DNA of 7,902 nt from Dehalococcoidia bacterium (GTDB lineage: Bacteria; Chloroflexota; Dehalococcoidia; Dehalococcoidales; JAUVZE01). Location: NCBI GenBank assembly GCA_030602665.1, contig JAUVZE010000046.1:1-7902 (forward strand), given 5' to 3'. The position numbers and the translations under genes were made by a program. The first letter of the stretch is position 1. Every line of letters begins with the position of its first letter. The notes under the pieces were generated by a model. That model searched no databases. It was not told where the DNA came from and saw only the letters and a list, made by a program, of their open reading frames with translations. Below, one piece after another: positions 1-4,570 of this stretch.

Positions 1-42
1 CTGAGCGCCTACTCGTCCACAGCCCATAATAACTACCTTCAT
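1..42 (-). CDS. trkA: TrkA/RCK-type NAD-binding potassium-uptake regulator (5' fragment)
   Basis: Only the first 14 codons are in the window; the gene runs off the left edge. The peptide reads MKVVIMGCGRVGAQ, which is the opening beta strand and the GxGxxG dinucleotide-binding loop (Gly-Cys-Gly-Arg-Val-Gly) of TrkA-N/RCK domains. Such domains bind NAD(H) or ATP on the cytoplasmic side and gate Trk/Ktr transporters or potassium channels. The ATG has a GAGG Shine-Dalgarno site 7 nt upstream. It lies only 13 nt after the universal stress gene, so the two are almost certainly co-transcribed. A Rossmann start of this kind could belong to another NAD-binding enzyme, but the 'KVVIMGCGRVG' pattern at residue 2 is very typical of TrkA. 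Whether it is a full two-domain TrkA or a short single RCK protein cannot be seen here. Confidence 0.75.
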   Translation of the reverse strand, partial: MKVVIMGCGRVGAQ

Positions 43-55
43 CTGTTAACCTCAT

Positions 56-478
56 TCATGCTGTATATTGATATAGTATAACACGACAGGGGGCATTTTT
101 TAACACATAAGGCACCACACTACCCAGGCTAAACTGACCAAAACGCGTCCCGTAGGTAACGCCCATTAGGATTAGGTCAATTTCTCGTTCTACTGCTTCA
201 TCAACGATTGCGGGAGCTGCTTCGCGGGATTGCAGTATATCGGTCTCTATCTCGCAGTCTTCTTCGTCGGCGACCATCTCCATATGGTCTAGTATACCCT
301 CAGCTTTTTCAATTTCAGGTTCCATTTCAGCATCTAATGGTAGGGCACGTCTTATGGTAATGACATAAACAGCCCAAATTTTACCTTTGTTTTTCTTAGC
401 CAACCGGCAGGCTACTTTGATTGCTTCCTCGTCAGCTTCGGTGCCAATTACCGGCACCAGAATCTTGTGAAACTCCAC
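56..478 (-). CDS. UspA-type universal stress protein
   Basis: A 140-residue single-domain universal stress protein, the normal length for the family; it is expected to be a soluble dimer. The N-terminus (HKILVPVIGT, residues 4-13) is the usual first strand, with Gly12 in place of the common D-G-S. The C-terminal part has the 'DLILMG' strand (101-106), the nucleotide loop ending in LGS (118-120) and 'APCRVIL' (129-135). In ATP-binding members the loop reads G-x2-G-x9-G-S/T. Here Tyr109 occupies the second Gly position and Gly110 is one residue later, so ATP binding is plausible but not certain. The start is GTG, with GGAG 5 nt upstream. It lies 83 nt after the channel-like gene and 13 nt before trkA, which suggests a role in sensing energy or nucleotide state for ion transport. 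The family call is secure; the ligand and partner are inferred. Confidence 0.93.
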   Translation of the reverse strand: MEFHKILVPVIGTEADEEAIKVACRLAKKNKGKIWAVYVITIRRALPLDAEMEPEIEKAEGILDHMEMVADEEDCEIETDILQSREAAPAIVDEAVEREIDLILMGVTYGTRFGQFSLGSVVPYVLKNAPCRVILYQYTA

Positions 479-513
479 TGCTTCTCCATTTCTATTTATT
501 ATGCTTAACGAGT

Positions 514-542
514 ATTATATTCTTCTTGTCAAAAATCTACAA
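514..542 (-). promoter_or_regulatory. Possible internal sigma70 promoter for the uspA-trkA genes
   Basis: Reading the minus strand, a perfect TATAAT lies at 519-514 and a weak -35 (TTGTAG, 3 of 6 consensus bases) at 542-537, separated by 17 nt. Transcription would begin near 507, about 30 nt before the GTG start. A perfect TTGACA at 532-527 is too close to this -10 to pair with it. The site lies in the 83-nt gap after the channel-like gene, so it would give the two downstream genes an independent transcript. It is based on sequence match only, in AT-rich DNA. Confidence 0.35.
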
Positions 543-561
543 TATCTTTATGAGCATCACT

Positions 562-1143
562 TCACTGGCCGGGAGACTTTTGTTTGAGCTCCGTTATTTG
601 AGCATTTACAATCCGTACTGTAGTGTCTCTGAGCACCTCTAACTCGTCAACAGACAAGTTTTCTAGTTGCTCCAGATTATATTGGAGGGCACTTATGATC
701 TCCCGGGAAGGGCGCCGTCTGGGGAGCATGAAGTAGGCATAAAGGGAACCAATTATCACACCAAAAAGGGCAACCGTACTGAAAATTGACCAAATTGCAC
801 CAATTAACATTCCAGGAGCAGTAATTGGCCCCGGGCTATTAGCCCCTTGCGTTTGCATAGCGGTGAAGGTCCACCACAAGGCATAACCATAGGAATTTAT
901 CTGTTCATTTACTCCTCGCTCAGCAAGATAAACACCCCAAGAGAAGAGGAACCAAAGCCCAATAAGAGTCAGAATCAGCGGTATGAAAGGCGTTTCGGTG
1001 ACAATCTGCCTAAGAAATCTAAAAATCCCTGGGATATCCGGAGCGAGTCGGAGTCTTCGGCGAGGCCTCCGTCTACGGATACGGAGCACCTTGTCTCCCC
1101 GTTGTAACGGTGTTAACTCTTCCAGCGTTTCTTCGTCCTTCAT
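562..1143 (-). CDS. Two-TM potassium-channel-like membrane protein with altered selectivity filter
   Basis: A 193-residue inner-membrane protein, numbered from the ATG at 1143. It has an acidic N-terminus, a strongly basic stretch (residues 21-32), TM1 at about 53-74, a pore helix at about 86-98 (YALWWTFTAMQT), TM2 at about 112-139, then a Leu/Glu-rich helical tail (about 150-187) that could be a coiled coil. 'ALWWTFTAMQT' matches the KcsA/MthK pore helix and the fold order is right for a tetrameric 2-TM channel. The filter TVGYGD is replaced by T98-Q-G-A-N-S103, so potassium selectivity is doubtful. An in-frame TTG two codons upstream (1149) is possible. I prefer the ATG because the AAGGAAGG site lies about 9 nt from it but only about 3 nt from the TTG. 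Downstream usp and trkA genes support a gated ion-pore role. It could instead be a non-conducting or anion/cation-nonselective relative. Confidence 0.75.
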   Translation of the reverse strand: MKDEETLEELTPLQRGDKVLRIRRRRPRRRLRLAPDIPGIFRFLRQIVTETPFIPLILTLIGLWFLFSWGVYLAERGVNEQINSYGYALWWTFTAMQTQGANSPGPITAPGMLIGAIWSIFSTVALFGVIIGSLYAYFMLPRRRPSREIISALQYNLEQLENLSVDELEVLRDTTVRIVNAQITELKQKSPGQ

Positions 1144-1196
1144 CTCCAATGCCCTTCCTTTCCTGATTTAATTTTTATTTATCCGCAATTGGAGGA

Positions 1197-1225
1197 ATTT
1201 TACGCACTTATTTACTGGCTGTCAA
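1197..1225 (-). promoter_or_regulatory. Sigma70-type promoter of the channel-usp-trkA genes
   Basis: On the minus strand a perfect TTGACA (1225-1220) is followed after exactly 17 nt by TAAAAT (1202-1197, 5 of 6 consensus bases). The predicted start, near 1190, leaves a leader of about 45 nt before the ATG at 1143. Spacing and match are close to ideal, and no gene crosses this stretch. Confidence 0.65.
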
Positions 1226-1233
1226 CTGCCAGT
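1214..1233. promoter_or_regulatory. Inverted repeat between divergent promoters, candidate operator
   Basis: ACTGGC (1214-1219) and GCCAGT (1228-1233) form perfect 6-bp arms around an 8-nt centre that contains the minus-strand -35 box. The right arm ends 4 bp before the plus-strand -35 box, so a protein bound here could affect both promoters. The repeat is short and could be chance; no known operator consensus was recognised with confidence. Confidence 0.35.
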
Positions 1234-1237
1234 TAGC

Positions 1238-1266
1238 TTGACAAGTATATGCATCTCACCTAAACT
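1238..1266 (+). promoter_or_regulatory. Sigma70-type promoter of the DUF47-pit operon
   Basis: A perfect TTGACA (1238-1243) is followed after 17 nt by TAAACT (1261-1266, 4 of 6 consensus bases). The next bases (TATAG) offer a slightly shifted alternative -10. Transcription from about 1273 would give a leader of about 210 nt before the GTG at 1484. It faces away from the minus-strand promoter, with only 12 bp between the two -35 boxes. Confidence 0.5.
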
Positions 1267-1483
1267 TATAGCGGATGTAAGCCAAAGTAGTGACCTAGCC
1301 TGAGCAGGAACATTTTGTATCACATATTTAAGCATTTGATGAGAGCTTATGGTTGCGTTGTCAAGCTTCCTAATCCTTATCTCGGCGGGAAGCAGCTATA
1401 TGTTAAACGTCCCTTTTCTCATTTCCTAGTTTCTAATTCCTTAGTTATTTTAATACCCCCTCAGTTAGCAAAGGAGGAGTGCT
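1267..1483 (+). other. Noncoding leader upstream of the DUF47-pit operon
   Basis: This is the remainder of the 340-base gap after the divergent promoters. I see no convincing ORF, riboswitch or terminator. A weak 6-bp stem is possible (GCTTCC at 1365-1370 with GGAAGC at 1388-1393, 17-nt loop). The last bases hold a strong AAGGAGGAG Shine-Dalgarno site (1471-1479), which sets the GTG at 1484 as the start of the next gene. If the upstream promoter is the one used, the leader is long enough to carry post-transcriptional control, but nothing specific can be named. Confidence 0.4.
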
Positions 1484-2113
1484 GTGGTTAGGTTTCCCTT
1501 TGTGCCCATGGAGAAGAAATTCTTTGACCTATTTGAGGAGGGTGCTCGAAATATGGTGAAAGCATCCCAGGTGTTAAGGGGAATGATTGATACCTGGGAA
1601 TTTGTCGGCGGGAGAGTAGCTGAAATAACCGAGCTAGAGCACCAGGGAGATACTATTACCCATCAGATTATGGCTCAACTCAATCGTACCTTTGTCACTC
1701 CCTTTGATAGGGAGGATATTGCCCTACTAGCTCATACCATGGATGATGTAATCGACTTTATCCATGCGGCGGCTGATGCTATGCTTATCTACAAGATAGA
1801 AAGTCCCACCCAGAGGGCTAAGGAGCTAGCTGATATTATAGTCCAGGCGGCGGCTGAGGTGGAAAGGGCAGTTGGTAAGCTACGTCGCCACGCTGATTTA
1901 AAGCGAATTCCTGAATATTGCGTAGAGATTAATCGGCTAGAGAATATGGCAGATAGAGTATTCCGCTCAGCGATGGCTGAGCTCTTTGATGATACCACCG
2001 ATATCGCACAGGTTATCAAATGGCGTGAGATTTACGAGCATATGGAAAGCGCAACCGACAGGTGTGAAGATGTGGCTAATGTCCTTGAAGGGGTAGCCCT
2101 CAAGCATGCCTGA
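1484..2113 (+). CDS. DUF47 PhoU-like accessory protein of PiT transporter
   Basis: A 209-residue, all-helical cytoplasmic protein of the DUF47/PhoU-like family, whose genes very often precede pit genes and whose products are thought to modulate phosphate uptake. Family marks seen: an E-x3-D metal-binding type motif in 'ELEHQGDTITH' (50-60), the signature 'TPFDREDI' (72-79), the acidic helix 'DDVIDFI' (87-93), a second E-x3-D in 'RLENMADRVFR' (151-161), and 'EDVANVLEG' (195-203). No signal peptide or membrane helix is present. The start is GTG with AGGAGG 6 nt upstream; the ATG nine codons in lacks such a site. Its stop overlaps the pit start by 8 nt, so the two are translationally coupled. 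Length and motifs are normal for the family. The exact regulatory role is inferred from family knowledge. Confidence 0.9.
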   Translation: MVRFPFVPMEKKFFDLFEEGARNMVKASQVLRGMIDTWEFVGGRVAEITELEHQGDTITHQIMAQLNRTFVTPFDREDIALLAHTMDDVIDFIHAAADAMLIYKIESPTQRAKELADIIVQAAAEVERAVGKLRRHADLKRIPEYCVEINRLENMADRVFRSAMAELFDDTTDIAQVIKWREIYEHMESATDRCEDVANVLEGVALKHA

Positions 2114-3143
2114 TTCCTCGCTTTACCTTCTTATCCTGATTATCATTCTGGCTGTTGGTTTTGGTGTAGTTAACGGTTTTAACGATGCCGCTAATGCCAT
2201 TGCTCCAGCAATCGGCACCCGGGCTCTTCCCCCCCGAGATGCTCTTATAATAGCTGTCATAGCCAATATGGCAGGTGCTGCTACTGGTACTTTAGTTGCC
2301 AAAACCATTGGCAAAGGGATTTTAGTTGAAGGCGCAATCTCGAATTCAGTGGTAATTGCGGCCTTAGCTGCAATTATTATCTGGGGTACACTGGCTACTT
2401 ACCTCGGTCTGCCGATAAGCTTGCACCATGGGTTTATTGCCGGGCTAGCTGCCGCTGGGATGGCAGTAGCCGGCAGTAAGGCTATAGTATGGGGTGTTAT
2501 GGAGCGAATTCTAGCGGCAGTGGCTATAGCTCCTTTGCTCGGCTTTGCTGGCGGTTTTATGGTGATGGTCTGTCTGTATTGGTTGTTTCGACGAAGTGCC
2601 CCAGATAAGATGCGAAGAGTTTTCAGTAGATTGCAATTTTTGACTACTGCCTTTATGGCTTATAGCCATGGTAAGAATGACGGTCAGATGCCTATAGGTG
2701 TCATCACTATGGCGCTGGTGATTTACTATCAAGACACCAGCATCTGGGACCGCCTCTCCTTGTTGAATCTTGAGACGTGGTGGATAATAGTCGTATCAGC
2801 CTTGGCCATTAGTGCCGGTACTGCTCTTGGCGGCTGGCGGGTCATTAGAACAGTTGGAATGAGGGTTACTACCCTCCGGCCGGTTCATGGCTTTGCTGCT
2901 CAAGCCTCAGCAGCTACAGTTATTGAGATTGCCTCACACGGGGCATTTATGGGCCAGTGGGGTATTCCAGTAAGCACCACCCATTGCATAAGTGCCTCTG
3001 TTATGGGGGTAGGTGCTACCAAGCGACTGTCAGCGGTGCGTTGGGGAGTAGCCGGCAATATCATCGCTGCTTGGATATTGACCTTCCCTGTCTGTGGTGG
3101 GCTGGGTTACTTGTTTGCTTGGCTACTTAAACTGATATTTTAG
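2106..3143 (+). CDS. pit: PiT-family inorganic phosphate permease
   Basis: A 345-residue integral membrane protein of the inorganic phosphate transporter (PiT/PHO-4) family, which moves phosphate, usually as a metal-phosphate complex, with H+ or Na+. The duplicated family signatures are present: 'NGFNDAANA' (23-31) in the first half and 'SHGKNDGQ' (187-194) in the second. The helix-break motif 'PVSTTHC' (288-294) is intact in the second half, but its first-half counterpart reads 'PISLHHG' (103-109) instead of the usual S-T-T-H. About ten hydrophobic segments are visible, with a cytoplasmic basic loop near 162-175. The length is at the short, bacterial end of the family. Its ATG lies inside the end of the DUF47 gene (8-nt overlap). 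Its stop is one base from the stop of the convergent gmk gene. Sulfate permeases of the same superfamily are an unlikely alternative given the DUF47 partner. Confidence 0.93.
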   Translation: MPDSSLYLLILIIILAVGFGVVNGFNDAANAIAPAIGTRALPPRDALIIAVIANMAGAATGTLVAKTIGKGILVEGAISNSVVIAALAAIIIWGTLATYLGLPISLHHGFIAGLAAAGMAVAGSKAIVWGVMERILAAVAIAPLLGFAGGFMVMVCLYWLFRRSAPDKMRRVFSRLQFLTTAFMAYSHGKNDGQMPIGVITMALVIYYQDTSIWDRLSLLNLETWWIIVVSALAISAGTALGGWRVIRTVGMRVTTLRPVHGFAAQASAATVIEIASHGAFMGQWGIPVSTTHCISASVMGVGATKRLSAVRWGVAGNIIAAWILTFPVCGGLGYLFAWLLKLIF

Positions 3144-3144
3144 C

Positions 3145-3780
3145 TTATAGAACAATCTCTCGAGGGGTTAGGCGGCACTTTTCGGCAGTAATAATGGCTT
3201 TAATGTCTGATAGCGCCAGGTCAATCTCACCTTGCTGGTTTATTACTAAATAGTCAAATAGGGGTAATTGTTTAATTTCCTCCTCGGCAGTTTTTATTCG
3301 TAGGGTTAAGTCGAAGGACGATTCAGTATGGCGCTGCTTGAGTCTGGTGATAAGCTCTTCTATTGACGGGGACATCAGAAAGATAAATACCGCTTGAGGC
3401 AGGATTTTCCTAATGTTAGCCGCTCCTTGGACATCAACCTTTACTATTGTATCCCGCCCTTTCTCCAGCGCTTGTTTGATTGGCTGCTTGGGCACGCCAT
3501 ACCAATTACCATAGACATTCGCCCATTCTAATAACTCGCTGCGAGCGATCATCTCCTGGAACCGTTCCGTTGAGACAAAATGGTAGTCTAGGTTGTTTCT
3601 CTCCTTAGCTCGCTGCCGCCGTGTAGTCACCGTGGTAATATATTCAAGCGGATAACCCAATGCCCTCATCCTGGTTAAAACTGCATCTTTACCTACTCCT
3701 GAGGGACCGGAGAGAACTATAAGTAATGGGCTTGACGGCGGGTTATATGGAGCTTGACTTCTATTCCTCGCCTTTTTCAT
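3145..3780 (-). CDS. gmk: Guanylate kinase
   Basis: A 211-residue cytoplasmic GMP kinase (ATP + GMP to ADP + GDP), an essential step of guanine nucleotide synthesis. Visible elements: P-loop GPSGVGKD (25-32); GMP-site motif 'TVTTRRQR' (50-57) and 'DYHFVS' (65-70); 'LLEWANVYGNWYGVPK' (83-98) with the GMP-binding Glu and Tyr; 'KVDVQGA' (114-120); the lid region 'RHTES' (150-154) and the following 'RIKTAEEEI' helix. The P-loop is odd because the usual Ser/Thr after Lys31 is Asp32, followed by Ala. About 18 extra residues precede the first strand. The ATG is the only reasonable start; its own ribosome site is poor. It lies 20 nt inside the end of the remA-like gene, so coupling is likely. remA-gmk adjacency is a known arrangement, as in Bacillus. 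An rpoZ gene does not follow. Confidence 0.95.
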   Translation of the reverse strand: MKKARNRSQAPYNPPSSPLLIVLSGPSGVGKDAVLTRMRALGYPLEYITTVTTRRQRAKERNNLDYHFVSTERFQEMIARSELLEWANVYGNWYGVPKQPIKQALEKGRDTIVKVDVQGAANIRKILPQAVFIFLMSPSIEELITRLKQRHTESSFDLTLRIKTAEEEIKQLPLFDYLVINQQGEIDLALSDIKAIITAEKCRLTPREIVL

Positions 3781-4054
3781 CGCTTTGCTCTGGTCTTAGC
3801 ATTGAACCTCCACGACTTACTTGTAATCTGCCGGCGATGGTTTCTGGAGCCAAAGCAGCCAGAACAATATGCTCACTATCAATGAAGATAACCGCTTTAG
3901 TTCTTCTGCCACTGGTCATATCAATTAGTAGGCCCTTGTTTCTCCCTTCCTGAATGGTACGTTTGGTAGGTGCTGAATTTGGTGAGGCGATAGCGATAAC
4001 CCTGTTCATGGCTAGTATATTGCCAAATCCGATGTGAACCAGTTCTGTAACCAT
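3761..4054 (-). CDS. remA: RemA-like DUF370 DNA-binding regulator
   Basis: A 97-residue protein matching the DUF370/RemA family along nearly its whole length: 'HIGFGNILAMNRVIAI' (7-22), 'SPNSAPTKR' (24-32), 'GRRTKAVIFIDSEHIVLAAL' (49-68) and 'PETIAGRL' (70-77), then a short charged tail (about 80-97) that varies in the family. In Bacillus subtilis RemA is a ring-forming DNA-binding activator of biofilm matrix and osmoprotection genes; the target in this organism is unknown. The ATG has GAGG 7 nt upstream. The last 20 nt overlap gmk, the usual downstream neighbour. A leader of several hundred AT-rich bases precedes it. The family identity is very clear; the biological role in this lineage is inferred. 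Confidence 0.93.
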   Translation of the reverse strand: MVTELVHIGFGNILAMNRVIAIASPNSAPTKRTIQEGRNKGLLIDMTSGRRTKAVIFIDSEHIVLAALAPETIAGRLQVSRGGSMLRPEQSDEKGEE

Positions 4055-4181
4055 TTATCAACCTCGGAAGATTTATTTTAAATAATTAAACCTTTATTAG
4101 CCTGCTAGCTAAATCTAGAAGTCACCTGAGTGTCCCATTGGTTTAATCAGTCCAACCAATTCAATTTTATAATTAACGCTC

Positions 4182-4197
4182 CATATCAGCCTCCTTT
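4182..4197 (-). promoter_or_regulatory. Orphan Shine-Dalgarno site and ATG upstream of remA
   Basis: The minus strand carries AAAGGAGG (4197-4190), then 5 nt, then ATG (4184-4182). It is the best ribosome site in this intergenic region, but the frame reads Met-Glu-Arg and stops at once (TAA at 4175-4173). In the neighbouring frame an open stretch contains ELVGLIKPMGHSGDF before a TAG at 4113-4111. It could be a minimal leader ORF for remA-gmk or the remains of a small gene with a one-base shift. Confidence 0.35.
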
Positions 4198-4243
4198 CTT
4201 GCTTGAGCTTTTATCTTGTTGAATAACTGTTGCCTACTTTAGG

Positions 4244-4260
4244 TAATCAGGTGCTGATTA
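4244..4260. promoter_or_regulatory. Perfect palindrome TAATCAG-GTG-CTGATTA, candidate operator
   Basis: Seven-base arms are perfectly complementary around a 3-nt centre, a size typical of a dimeric repressor site. The same half-site occurs alone at 4144-4150 (TAATCAG) and, without the last base, at 4316-4321 (TAATCA). The palindrome is itself flanked by TTGCCTA (4230-4236) and its complement TAGGCAA (4285-4291). No T-run follows, so it does not look like a terminator. The regulator is unknown. Confidence 0.45.
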
Positions 4261-4519
4261 TCATCTTATACCCTTAACGACAATTAGGCAATAGGGTGAA
4301 AGGTTAAAATTAGGATAATCACAATAAAATCAAGAATAATCTAGGGGTGGGAGAGCGTTAATTAATAATGGACCGACAATAGTCAGGAACTTGCGTCACG
4401 TCTCATTCCGTGATAAATTATAAGGGTTTGAGATTTATTTTCCTGGTGTTAAAAGATTAAATAGGCAGTCTGGTTTAGTTCCTACGCTTTAGTCATAGGT
4501 ATTATGGTACTAGTTGCCT

Positions 4520-4535
4520 CCCGTCTGGTTACGGG
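4520..4535 (+). other. Small GC-rich hairpin before the flavoprotein start
   Basis: CCCGT (4520-4524) can pair with ACGGG (4531-4535) across a 6-nt loop, and GCC (4516-4518) with GGC (4539-4541) could extend it past an internal bulge. It lies 35 nt before the ATG in the likely 5' leader. It stands out against AT-rich surroundings but is short. Confidence 0.3.
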
Positions 4536-4570
4536 TTGGGCAGTTCTAGATTGGTGGGGTGAAGCGAACT

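Larger units (their letters stand above)
4170..4364. repeat. 12-nt inverted repeat pair flanking 171 bp
   Basis: TAATTAACGCTC at 4170-4181 is the exact reverse complement of GAGCGTTAATTA at 4353-4364. Sequences inside and outside the two arms do not continue the match. The arms enclose the palindrome at 4244-4260. They could be paired protein-binding sites, the arms of a long RNA stem, or remnants of a small element. No target-site duplication was noticed. Confidence 0.4.
4055..4570. other. AT-rich divergent intergenic region between remA-gmk and the flavoprotein operon
   Basis: About 516 bases without a supportable gene on either strand. It must hold the promoters of both flanking operons, yet no well-spaced -35/-10 pair stands out. 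A TATAAT (minus, 4422-4417), which overlaps a TATAAG on the plus strand, lacks a matching -35. Structure that can be seen is listed separately: a 17-bp palindrome with scattered half-sites, a 12-nt long-range inverted repeat, an orphan Shine-Dalgarno site and a small hairpin near the right end. Confidence 0.6.

Noticed and set aside
527..532. Perfect TTGACA on the minus strand in the gap before the universal stress gene
   Set aside because: The perfect TATAAT is only 7 nt away, and at 16-18 nt spacing no good -10 exists, so it was not called as a promoter.
847..1107. Open reading frames on the plus strand opposite the channel gene, and similar shadows opposite pit, gmk and the flavoprotein genes
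   Set aside because: They lie antisense to clearly conserved genes, have no ribosome sites of note, and encode unrecognisable, Ser/Arg/Pro-rich sequence typical of shadow frames.
1147..1149. TTG start two codons upstream of the channel-like gene ATG
   Set aside because: The AAGGAAGG ribosome site would be only about 3 nt from the TTG but about 9 nt from the ATG at 1143; the ATG is preferred.
1220..1243. PhoB/PhoP box between the divergent promoters
   Set aside because: CTGTCAA resembles one PhoB half-site (CTGTCAT), but no second correctly spaced copy is present; the match is explained by the -35 box.
1358..1363. TTGTCA -35-like box closer to the DUF47 start
   Set aside because: At 16-18 nt downstream the sequence is CG-rich and does not resemble a -10.
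4520..4541. GC-rich hairpin as a rho-independent terminator
   Set aside because: No T-run follows and the stem is only 5 bp, so it was kept only as a possible leader hairpin.
4559..4570. GTG start four codons upstream of the fusion flavoprotein ATG
   Set aside because: No spaced Shine-Dalgarno site precedes it, and NuoG-type proteins normally begin at the equivalent of the ATG (M-I-T-L-V-I-D-G).
4055..4570. Riboswitch or small RNA in the large intergenic region
   Set aside because: No conserved riboswitch core or strong multi-stem fold could be recognised by eye; the hairpins seen are short.
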